From: Batillaria attramentaria | Taxonomy: Eukaryota > Mollusca > Gastropoda > Batillariidae | Direction: 5' to 3' | Assembly: GCA_018292915.2 (NCBI GenBank) | Contig: JACVVK020000227.1 | Coordinates: forward strand, 778,001-842,000 | DNA length: 64,000 nt | In this document: positions 13,101 through 26,300 of the stretch, in pieces | Position numbering within the stretch: the first letter of the stretch is position 1 | Layout: each line of letters starts with the position of its first letter | Notes under the pieces: model-generated | The model's input: only the letters and a program-made list of their open reading frames with translations | Databases searched by the model: none | What the model was told of the DNA's origin: nothing | Translations under genes and position numbers: made by a program

Positions 13101-14211
13101 TATTGCTACTATTTCAGTCTTCCTGATTCTGTGGCTTCTACACTGGCACCAACTGGACATGCACGCAAACAAAGTGTTGCTGTAGTGGCATACACTGAAT
13201 AACGTTGATAAAACTGAAGTGTAGTCTTTGTCATCGGTCATTACCTGGAAGTGAACTTGGCTATCAGAAGCATGACAGCAGCCCAGTCCAGAATGCCGCC
13301 GATGATGTAGTTGGAGAAATCAGCCAGGTACTCGCCGCCACAGGCTGCTTAACGGACCCTGGACACAATCATCAACCACATTGGTCAACATCACATGCCA
13401 ACACTCAACACTGAATGTCTAACCAACATCACATGCCAACACTTAACACTGAATGTCTAACCCAACATCACATTGCCAAACACTTAACACTGAATGTCTA
13501 ACCAACATCACATGCCAAACACTAAACACTGAATGTCTAACCAACATCACATGCCAATACCTAACACTTTGCACTTATATCATTCTCACTGAAACAAGTG
13601 TAAAGGAAACACCCCGCAGTCCTCTTAATAGTCTTATATTCACCAAACACCATTCATCAACACCCCTCCCCCCCCCCCCACTTTACCTTCTGAATGACGG
13701 GTATTTTTTCTCTGTAAGAGCTGTGTGTATGATGCAGGTGTCAGGGAAGTATGTAATAGTATGTATCATGTACATGTCAATGCGACTCATGTGTACCAGG
13801 TATGTGTCAAATGAGCAGCATCAGTTCTCCCCCAAGCAGCGCGGTTGAGCGTGGAGTGCGACGTGCTGATCAAGAACGTTGCCAGTAGCAACAGTGGCAG
13901 CAGCATCCCCAACAGGCTGTAGCAAAGACCACGCATCCCGCGCTCGCAGGTTACGTGATGCTTTGGCACTGCAAAGGTTAATGACAGGTTGTTCAGTGAA
14001 GGATAGAGGCAATGACAGCGTCAGTAGTTCAGTGAAGGATAGAGGTAATGACAGGTTGGTTCAGTGAAGGATGCTGTAACCAGTCTTGTGCAGACTACAC
14101 TCATGAGATTATCCAGTCATTTATAATATCGATGCCTGAAACACACAGGTTGGTCTACCACTAGTACACCCCCACCCCCCACCTCCCCCCCCCCCTTTTT
14201 TTTTTTTTTTC

Positions 14212-14248
<37 letters not shown>

Positions 14249-14253
14249 CCCCT

Positions 14254-14313
<60 letters not shown>

Positions 14314-17300
14314 AGCAAACAAACAAACAAACCCAAAAAACCCAACAATCCAAATTTAAAGTTTTACAGCAGGCCAACATTCTACTTGGTATAACCTCTT
14401 CCACTGTAAGTGTTAAAACCACAACCACTGAACTACATTTACTGAAGAGTTTGCTGGCTGTTAGACTGTTTTGTTATGATGTTTGTGGACACCACAGTGT
14501 TTGTGTGTGTTAGCGTAACACTATCACCAGACAGTGCTACACATCCATGCCTACCTGTCATCACGAAGCTTCTCTTCCACCATGTGTGAAATCTGATCGC
14601 AGTCACGCTCCAGCGAGTTGAGTGTGTTTTGCACGGTCTGATTGATGGTTTTCTCTATGTCTTTACACACCTCCTCTATCTGTTTCACACACCTACTGCC
14701 CTGTCACCACACACACACAACCATTAATGTCTTTACACACCACCTGTATCTGGTTCACAACCCTACTGCCCTGTCACCACTACACACACACACACAACCA
14801 TTAATGTCTTTACACACCTCCTCTATCTGGTTAACACACCTACTGTCCTGTCACCACACACACACAACCATTAATGTCTTTACACCTCTATCTGGTTCAC
14901 ACACCACCTGCCCTGTCACCACACCACACACACAACCCTTAAATGTCTTTACACCCCACCTCTATCTGGTTTCACACACCACCTTGCCCCTGTCACCACA
15001 CACCACACACACACATTAATGTCTTTACACACCACCTCTATCTGGTTTACACAACACCTGCCCTGTCACCGCACACACACACACAACCATTAATGTCTTT
15101 ACACCCCACCTCTATCTGGTTAACACACCACCTGCCCTGTCACCACACACACACACTAATGTCTTTACACCCCATCTCTATCTGGTTAACACACCACCTG
15201 CCCTGTCACCACACACACCAACACACCTAATGTCTTTACACCCCATCTCTATCTGGTTAACACACCACCTGCCCTGTCACCATACACACACACACACACA
15301 CTAATGTCTTTACACCCCATCTCTATCTGGTTTAACACACACCACCTGCCCTGTCACCACACACACACACACACAACACTAATGTCTTTACACCCCATCT
15401 CTATCTGGTTAACACACCACCTGCCCTGTCACCATACACCACACACACACACACACACTAATGTCTTTACAACCCCATCTCTATCTGGTTAACACACCAC
15501 CTGCCCTGTCACCACACACACACACACACACACACACTAATGTCTTTACACCCCATCTCTATCTGGTAACACCACACCCTGCCCTGTCACCATACACACA
15601 CACACACACACTAATGTCTTTACACCCCATCTCTATCTGGGTAACACACCACCCTGCCCTGTCACCACACACACACACACACTAATGTCTTTACACCCCA
15701 ATCTCTATCTGGTTAACACACCACTGCCCTGTCCACCGCACACACAACCATTAATGTCTTTACACCCCATCTCTATCTGGTTAACACACCACCTGCCCTG
15801 TCACCACACACACACACACACCAACCATTAATGTCTTTACACCCCATCTCTATCTGGTTAACACACCACCTGCCCTGTCACCACACACACACAACCCTTA
15901 TTGTCTTTACACACCTCCTCTATCTGGTTAAACACCCGACTGCCCATGTCACACAAATACAGTAAGGGTCTATAATGGCAGGGAATACTGGCTTTAAACT
16001 CAGGTAACTGTCCAGAAGATCTACATGTTAGAGAGAGCGAGAGAAGAGAGAGAAGAGAGAGAGAGGACGAGAGAGAGAGAGAGAGAGAGAGAGCCACCTT
16101 CTGGTTCATGTTGGGCACGTAGATTGTGGGCATATCAAAGCCGGTTCTGTTGAGGCCTGGTCGCTTACACAACTCTTGGACAATCTGCATCATGACACGC
16201 TGTAACACACAAGTACAACTCATCACAGTCCTGCACCATTCTGTGCTCAACTAACTATATGCCCAGTGAATGGAGGGGAAAAATGTCATTTACAAAGCTG
16301 TAAGGCCGTCTGCTGAAAGAGGCGATGCTGTCACGGGCACGGAAACCATTTTAACTTGTTGCATCCAGTATTTGAAAAATACATGTACAGCTTTCCTTGA
16401 TCGAGCGATGCTTTCTTGTATGATCGCTGGCTGCAAATTTCTATTAACAGACAAGCCCAGTCAGTCGCTTCACTTTATTAGTTTATAGCAGCCTGGGGGC
16501 AGACAACGTATTACATGTAGTACTGTGAATCGTAATGCCAGGCTTCCTTTTACACTAGCCTTTAGGCAGTGTGACTGACGCGAGGCTCACTTTATACTAG
16601 CCTTGGGGCAGTATACGTATTACTGTGACGCGAGGCTTCACTTTATACTAGCTCTGGGGCAGTGTACGTATTACTGTGACGCGAGGCTTCACTTTATACT
16701 AGCCTTGGGGCAGTGTACGTATTACTGTGACACGAGGCTCACTTTATACTAGCCTTGGGGCAGTGTACGTAGTACTGTGACGCGAGGCTTCACTTTATAC
16801 TAGCCTGGGCAGTGTACATATTACCTGTGACGCGAGGCTTCACTTTATACTAGCCATGGGGCAGTGTACATATTACTGTGACGCGAGGCTTCACTTTATA
16901 CTAGCCATGGGCAGTGTACATATTACTGTGACATGAGGCTTCACTTTATACTAGCCATGGGGCAATACATGTATTACTGTCATGCAAGGCTTCACTTTAT
17001 ACTAGCCTTGGGGCAATACATGTATTACTGTGACACGAGGCTTCACTTAATACTAGCCTTGGGGCAATACATGTATTACTGTCATGCAAGGCTTGACTTT
17101 ATGCTAGCCGTTAGGCAGTATTACTGACACGAGGCTTTCACTTTATACTAGCCTTGGGGCAGTATACATATTACTGTGACACGAGGCTTCACTTTATACT
17201 AGCCTTGGGGCAGTATACATATTACTGTGACACGAGGCTTCACTTTATACTAGCCTTGGGGCAGTATACATATTACTGTGACACGAGGCTTCACTTTATA

Positions 17301-20300
17301 CTAGCCATGGGGCAGTACATGTAGTACTGTCATGCAAGGCTTCACTTTCAGCTAGCCTTTAGGCAGTATAACTGACACGTGGCTTCACTTTATACTAGTC
17401 TTGGGGCAGTATCACTATGAGTGTGACGTAAGGCTTTCCTTTATGCTAGCCTTGGCACTGTGACGCGAGACTTCCCTTTATGCTAGCCTTGGCACTGTGA
17501 CGCGAGACTTCCCTTTATGCTAGCCTTGGCACTGTGACGCGAGACTTCCCTTTATCCTAGCCTTGGCACTGTGACGCGAGACTTCCCTTTATGCTAGCCT
17601 TGGCACTGTGACGCGAGACTTCCCTTTATCCTAGCCTTGGCACTGTGACGCGAGACTTCCCTTTATACTGGCCTTGGGGCAGTACATGCATCACTGTGAC
17701 GCGAGACTTCCCTTTATACTAGCCTTGGGGCAGTACATGTTCATCACTGTGATGCGTGACTTATCACTGTGACGCGAGACTTCCCTTAATCCTAGCCTTG
17801 GGGCAGCACATGTATCACTGTGATGTGAGACTTTCCCTTTATAATAGCCTTCGGACAGTACATGTATTACTCTCACGTCAGGCTTCACTACAACTAGCCT
17901 TTAGGCAGTATTACTGTGACTTGGAGGCTTCACTGTATACTAGCCTTGGGGCAGTACATGTATTACTGTGTTAGGCTTCACTGTATACTAACCTTGGGGC
18001 AGTACATGTATTACTGTGTTAGGCTTTCCCCTTTATACTAACCTTGGGGCAGTACATGTATTACTGTGTTAGGCTTTCCCTTTATACTAACCTTGGGGCA
18101 GTACATGTATTACTGTGTTAGGCTTTCCCTTTATACTAACCTTGGGGCAGTACATGTATTACTGTGTTAGGCTTCCCTTTATACTAGCCTTGGGGCAGTA
18201 CATGTATTACATACTGTGTTAGGCTTTCCCTTTATACTAGCCTTGGGGCAGTACATGTATTACATACTGTGTTAGGCTTTCCCTTTATACTAGCCTTGGG
18301 GCAGTACATGTATTACATACTGTGTTAGGCTTTCCCTTTATACTAGCCTTGGGGCAGTACATGTATTACATACTGTGTTAGGCTTTCCCTTTATACTAGC
18401 CTTGGGGCAGTACATGTATTACTGTGTTAGGCTTTCCCTTTATACTAGCCTTGGGGCAGTACATGTATTACATACTGTGTTAGGCTTTCCCTTTATACTA
18501 GCCTTGGGGCAGTACATGTATTACTGTGTTAGGCTTTCCCTTTATACTAACCTTGGGGCAGTACATGTATTACTGTGTTAGGCTTTCCCTTTATACTAGC
18601 CTTGGGGCAGTACAGGTATTACTGTGTTAGGCTTCCCTTTATACTAGCCTTGGGGCAGTACATGTATTACATACTGTGTTAGGCTTTCCCCTTTATACTA
18701 GCCTTGGGGCAGTACATGTATTACTGTGTTAGGCTTTCCCTTTATACTAACCTTGGGGCAGTACATGTATTACTTGTGTTAGGCTTTCCCTTTATACTAA
18801 CCTTGGGGCAGTACATGTATTACTGTTAGGCTTTCCCTTTATACTAACCTTGGGGCAGTACATGTATTACTGTTAGGCTTCCCTTATACTAACCTTGGGG
18901 CAGTACTTGTATTACTGTGTTAGGCTTTCCCTTTATACTAACCTTGGGGCAGTACATGTGTCACTGTGACGTGAGCTTCACGCATGTCAGTTGTTTGTAT
19001 CTTGCTGGTTTTCAGTGCATTTGATGAAAAATTTACCAAACGTTTGTTGTATGCCGGAGAAGTTTAAGTGAATGAAAGTGACAAAGAGTGACATGACCTA
19101 CACATCTTTTCAGTCACACAATCTGGAGTAAGAAAGCAGAGAAAGGAACTACAGACAGACACTCAAACAAGAAGTGACAAGAACTACCATCAACAATAAC
19201 ATCATAGCACAAGTGGGTGGTGGAAGGGAGGGAGGGGAGTGATGAGGGAAGCAGGATGGGGGGTGGGAAAGGGGGAGGGGGCAAGACGAAGGAGGCGGAT
19301 ACCTGCCTGTCACTTTCGTGTCCAGCCTCATCTGCCTTGCTGAGGTAGAAGCGCATCCTGTCCGCATGTTTCTCATTCAGTTTCTCCACTAGGTTAAGAG
19401 TACGCTTACACAATGCCTGGCCGATCGGGTCAAAGAACACAAAGATCAGATCCGCAAGGTCACCTGCAACACATGATGACAGACGCAAAATGAACTTACA
19501 CAGAGCCTAACATTGGAAAAAGTGACTTCGGCTTACTAGGCCGGGGTCCAGGGGCCCACCTACGTCCCTGATGGGGTGATGGGGCAATGCCCCGCTAGGG
19601 GGTCCAGGGGGGTCAAGCCCCCAGGCCGCTGACAAATGTCATGATTTGGGGGAGGTTTTGGAGGCCTCTCCTGACAGCTGGAATCATAACAAACAACTTT
19701 ATTCTGTCAACTAATACTTTGTACTGTGGCCATTTTGGGAAATAAGCATATAAAAATTTTGCTAATTATGAAAAAAACAACAATTTCTCAGTCATCACTT
19801 ATTTAACACACTAAGAAAATATTTTTACTGCTAATCTTTACATAGTTTTAATGAAGTTTTTGTGATTAAATGTCAAAAGATTACATACATCATTACATGT
19901 ACATGTATTTACCAGTTTAATGCATGAATATTGGTTTCTAAATGTAGCGCGAGTAGACTGCTCACTGTTTTCATCATGCACTGCAGGCAAGAAAAGACTA
20001 TCTCACTATCAGCCAGGCTGCTCCTTATCAGACATGAAATCATATTTTGAGTTACTTTTCGAAAAAGAAAGAAAGAAATCCATTCTGGACTACAGTATTT
20101 TGGATTGGGTGGCCGCTTATGGTAATAAGTTTTTTCAAATATACAAATCTCTCCTGCAGTGTTGTCAAATATACAAATCTCTTCAACAGCATTGTCAAAA
20201 TGTACAAATCTTTCCAAATTCTTCCGACAGTATTGTCAAATACATGTATATAAATCTCTCCTCTAGCGTTGTCAAATGTACAGATCTCTCCTCCAGCGTT

Positions 20301-23300
20301 GTCAAATGTACAGATCTCTCCTCCAGCGTTGTCAAATGTACAGATCTCTCCTCCAGCGTTGTCAAATGTACAGATCTCTCCTCCAGCGTTGTCAAATGTA
20401 CAGATCTCTCCTCCAGCGTTGTCAAATGTACAGATCTCTCCTCCAGCGTTGTCAAATGTACAAATCTCTCCTCCAGCATTGTCAAATATACAAATCTTTC
20501 CTAATTCTTCTGACAGCGTTGTCAAATATATAAATCTCTCCTCTAGCGTTGTCAAATGTACAAATCTCTCCTCCAGCGTTGTCAAATGTACAAATCTCTC
20601 CTCCAGCGTTGTCAAATGTACAAATCTCTCCTCCAGCGTTGTCAAATGTACAAATCTCTCCTCCAGCGTTGTCAAATGTACAAATCTCTCCTCCAGCGTT
20701 GTCAAATGTACAAATCTCTCCTCCAGCGTTGTCAAATGTACAAATTTATCTCTCCTCCAGCGTTGTCAAATACAAATCTCTCCTCCAGTGTTGTCAAACG
20801 TACAAATCTCTCCCAATCCTTCCAACAGTATTGTCAAATGTACGCATCTCTCAATCATATGACAGTATTGTCAAATGTACAAATCTGTGCAGTGAACAAC
20901 AGGTCTGCCGAACAGCATTGCAGAAGCAAACCATGAGAAAATAATATCATGAGAACCACACAGTCTAAGAATCTAAGCACAGTATTAGACCATTTGAAAA
21001 CTTGTTTATCTATCTTGGGCGGATGTGCGTGAGTGAGTGTGCAAGTGTGTGTGTGCATGTGTGTGAAGGTGGGATTGTAAAATACCCAAAATCCCCTAAA
21101 CAGCAGACAATTGTGACCCCTAACAGTAAACTCTCACTGATGTCAGTAAATGCCAGCAGACACATGCACTTCATGCAGCCCCTTGTACTTGTGCTATTAA
21201 TACTAAGCATGTCATCAGAGTGTTGGGTAATCCTGCCTGAAGACAAAGTCACAACAAAATCAATATACACCCACACTGAGCACGGTAAAGCTATATCCGC
21301 CATGTATACCTGCCCATAGCAACAAAATCTTTCAACAACAGCCAGAAACATCATGTATACCTGCCCATAGCAACAAACTCTTTCAACAACAGCCAGAAAC
21401 ATCATGTATACCTGCCCATAGCAACAAACTCTTTCAACAACAGCCAGAAACATCATGTATACCTGCCCATAGCAACAAACTCTTTCAACAACAGCCAGAA
21501 ACATCATGTATACCTGCCCATAGCAACAAACTCTTTCAACAACAGCCAGAAACATCATGTATACCTGCCCATAGCAACAAACTCTTTCAACAACAGCCAG
21601 AAACATCATGTATACCTGCCCATAGCAACAAACTCTTTCAACAACAGCCAGAAACATGTATACCTGCCCATAGCAACAAACTCTTTCAACAACAGCCAGA
21701 AACATCAAGCCACAAGTAGTTGTGTAATTCATCTGTAACAAGTGGGGGGGGGGGGGGGGGGGGGGGGGGGCCTGCAGAAAATAAGTTTGTTGAGAGAGTG
21801 ACAGGGGGGGGGGGGGGGGGGGGTACTTACCCAGCCAAAGAATGGATTTGTTGACATCAAAAGGGTACTTACCCAGCCAAAGAATGGATTTGTTGACATC
21901 AAAAGGGTATTTCATGTCCCCATCCACCAAGCCTGGAGTGTCGGCGAACGTCACCAGACTGAACTTCTTCTGTTTGGATGTGGAGATTTCTGTGGTCAGG
22001 TAATCTATCACACCTGTGTGGACACAAACAACAAACCTTCTGTGATACATGTACTGATAAGACACTGCAAGCCAACACAATCATAGATGAGTAATGATGG
22101 TAAAACAAAACACAATAAATGTCTTGCCCAGCACTTTACATAACTAACCTTTACCACACTCAGCACAAAATCATTTTGTTCCCACTTCCATACAACACAC
22201 AGTACCCCCCCCCCCCCCCCCCCACAATACATGTACATGTACTACGAGACAACAACTATCCAATCAACACACAGTACCCCCCCCCCCCTCACAATACACA
22301 TGTACTACGAGACATCTATCCAATCCTGCCTGCACACAAGATGAAAACTAAAATATTCAGTCACAGACCTGAGAGAACTGAGGGTGGATTATCTGAATCA
22401 CCTGTTTTTGTTTGTTTGTTTTTAAAGGGTGGGGGGGGGGGGGGGGGGGGGGCAAACTGTCTGATCTTGTATGACTGTGGCCCATGCGACTGTAAAGAAC
22501 TTCCACAAACTAAAACCGACTGTGACGAACTTCCACAAACTAAAACAAAAACTAAACATCAACTAAAATTGAAGTCCAATTCAAACGAGATATTTTCCAT
22601 CCTGTCCTGAGTTGGACTTCAGAGAGAGAAAGAACCTCCTCCATCACATCTGTACTACAATTACCGACATAAAAGTAGCCATGCTATAACATGACATCAG
22701 GTAACAGCTGTATTGCCAGACAAACACAGCCCTTCATTTGGCAGCTCTCCTTGCCCTCACGATAGCTGTCCAAAGGAAGAGCGGAGATTATCCAGCCACA
22801 CCAATCCCCCAGTATGTCATTATCACCATCAACACCACGGGCAGCCCAACATCTATAGCCACGATGTGCAGGTCAACCTCAAACTCTATCCTTCTCAAGA
22901 CAAATCACTCAGCTACTGCGGAATAACTGTGAGGCAAAACTACAGAAGGTAACTGACAAGACCGTATGACTAGTGACCAGCACATAGTGGGTAGAACTAT
23001 AACTATATATGAAGATGGACAAAGCCAAGTGCCTGGTAATGGTAAGTGACAAGACGACCCACGACCAACACACAGTACAGTAGGACTCCCAGTATAAAGG
23101 TTGCAAAAGCCAGATAGCAAGTGAAGATGAAGTCTGGTATATAGTGGTAAGAATACATGACAAGACTATGATAGTGAGTATCAACAGGGAGAAGACCAGG
23201 TGACAAGTGAAGATGAAGTCTGGTATATAGTGGTAACAATACATCACAAGACCTTTTACACAGTTTTACACTCAAAGGAAGCAGTTCCGTGGTGTAACGG

Positions 23301-26300
23301 AACTGTCTCTTTTATCATCTCAAGAGCACTTTAAGTGAGTGTTATAGTGAGTATCAACAGGGAGAGGACCAGGTGACAAGTGAAGATGAAGCCTGGTATA
23401 TAGTGGTAACAATACATGACAAGACTATGATAGTGAGTATCAACTGGGAGAGGACCAGGTGACAAGTGAAGATGAAGCCTGGTATATAGTGGTAACAATA
23501 CATCACAAGACTGATAGTGAGTATCAACAGGGAGAGGACCAGGTGACAAGTGAAGATGAAGCCTGGTATATAGTGGTAACGATACATCACAAGACTGATA
23601 GTGAGTATCAACTGGGAGAGGACCAGGTGACAAGTGAAGATGAAGCCTGGTATATAGTGGTAACAATACATGACAAGACTATGATAGTGAGTATCAACAG
23701 GGAGAAGACCAGGTGACAAGTGAAGATGAAGTCTGGTATATAGTGGTAACAATACATGACAAGACTATGATAGTATCAACATGGAGCAGACCAGGTGACA
23801 AGTGAAGATGAAGTCTGGTATATAGTGGTAACAATACATGACAAGACTATGATAGCGAGTATCAACAGGGAGAAGACCAGGTGACAAGTGAAGATGAAGC
23901 CTGGTATATAGTGGTAACAATACATGACAAGACTATGATAGTGAGTATCAACAGGGAGAGGACCAGGTGACAAGTGAAGATGAAGCCTGGTATATAGTGG
24001 TAACAATACATCACAAGACTGATAGTGAGTATCAACAGGGAGAAGACCAGGTGACAAGTGAAGATGAAGTCTGGTATATAGTGGTAACAATACATGACAA
24101 GACTATGATAGTATCAACAGGGAGAGGACCAGGTGACAAGTGAAGATGAAGTCTGGTATATAGTGGTAACAATACATGACAAGACTATGATAGTATCAAC
24201 AGGGAGAGGACCAGGTGACAAGTGAAGATGAAGTCTGGTATATAGTGGTAACAATACATGACAAGACTATGATAGTGAGTATCAACAGGGAGAAGACCAG
24301 GTGACAAGTGAAGATGAAGTCTGGTATATAGTGGTAACAATACATGACAAGACTATGATAGTGAGTATCAACAGGGAGAAGACCAGGTGACAAGTGAAGA
24401 TGAAGTCTGGTATATAGTGGTAACAATACATGACAAGACTATGATAGTATCAACAGGGAGAGGACCAGGTGACAAGTGAAGATGAAGTCTGGTATATAGT
24501 GGTAACAATACATGACAAGACTATGATAATATCAACATGGAGAAGACCAGGTGACAAGTGAAGATGAAGTCTGGTATATAGTGGTAACAATACATGACAA
24601 GACTATGATAGTGAGTATCAACAGGGAGAAGACCAGGTGACAAGTGAAGATGAAGTCTGGTATATAGTGGTAACAATACATGACAAGACTATGATAGTGA
24701 GTATCAACAGGGAGAAGACCAGGTGACAAGTGAAGATGAAGTCTGGTATATAGTGGTAACAATACATGACAAGACTATGATAGTATCAACAGGGAGAGGA
24801 CCAGGTGACAAGTGAAGATGAAGTCTGGTATATAGTGGTAACAATACATGACAAGACTATGATAGTGAGTATCAACAGGGAGAAGACCAGGTGACAAGTG
24901 AAGATGAAGTCTGGTATATAGTGGTAACAATACATGACAAGACTATGATAGTGAGTATCAACAGGGAGAAGACCAGGTGACAAGTGAAGATGAAGCCTGG
25001 TATATAGTGGTAACAATACATGACAAGACTATGATAGTATCAACAGGGAGAGGACCAGGTGACAAGTGAAGATGAAGTCTGGTATATAGTGGTAACAATA
25101 CATGACAAGACTATGATAATATCAACATGGAGAAGACCAGGTGACAAGTGAAGATGAAGCCTGATAATATCAACATGGAGAAGACCAGGTGACAGGCGAG
25201 GGTGGGTGGGTGTTCGGGGGTTTAACGTCCTTCTCCACCACATATGGTTGATATCAAAGACAGAGCAACGATGAAAAAGCCAGCACAAATATTTGGCCCC
25301 AGCCGGTATATGAACTCATAACCCGAGCATTAAAAGTCCAACACTCTACCCTTCAGCCACCCCGGCTACCCACCAGGTGACAAGTGAAGATGAAGCCTGG
25401 TACATGTGTATATATATATAGTGGTAACAATACCTGACAAGACTATGATAGTATCAACATGGAGAAGACCAGGTGACAAGATGAAGCCTGGTATTTAGCA
25501 GTAACAATACCTGACAAGACTATGATAGTATCAACATGGAGAAGACCAGGTGACAAGAAGATGAAGTCTGGTATTTAGCAGTAACAATACCTGACAAGAC
25601 TATGATAGTATCAACATGGAGAAGACCAGGTGACAAGATGAAGCCTGGTATTTAGCAGTAACAATACCTGACAAGACTATGATAGTATCAACATGGAGAA
25701 GACCAGGTGACAAGTGAAGATGAAGTCTGGTATTTAGCAGTAACAATACCTGACAAGACTATGATAGTATCAACATGGAGAAGACCAGGTGACAAGATGA
25801 AGCCTGGTATTTAGCAGTAACAATACCTGACAAGACTATGATAGTATCAACATGGAGAAGACCAGGTGACAAGTGAAGATGAAGCCTGGTAACAGGACAG
25901 CTCTTCATCAGGCAGCTTGGTTTCATACATCAAGGCTGCCTGTTGAAAAACCGCCTCTCACCAGGACACGTGTCCAACATCGCCACCTTTTGCTCAAAAC
26001 AAAACACATAATTCCTTATACAGGTAATAATACCCCCCCAATAATAATAATGACAAAATGACCAGCACAAAGTCCACATATACTATTTATATACTAGTGG
26101 AAGTGCTGGAAGACATGAGAAGTTGGACTCTACCTTCAATCTGGCGCAGTGGCTCAAAGTGAGGATACAGGTGTAGTGTAGCATTACCCTGTAGACAGTC
26201 ACCACCAACACAACTTTAACCCTTCTGCTCCTAGAGATTCTGACATAGCTAACAATACATGTGATGGGGCGAAAGAGTTAACAGGGGAATAAACTATCTT

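Noticed and set aside
14117..14428. Poly-glycine open frame
   Set aside because: Translation of a homopolymer C tract.
15858..16250. Exon 7 reading straight through into the first array unit as one exon
   Set aside because: The frame is open, but a good GT donor ends exon 7 at 16098 and the reading beyond it is CT-repeat sequence. The true continuation is exon 8 in matching phase.
19530..19660. Transposon terminus
   Set aside because: GC-rich inverted words are present, but no matching second end or target duplication was found.
20052..20944. Overlapping open frames of 130-230 codons
   Set aside because: Products of the 30-bp (10-codon) minisatellite.
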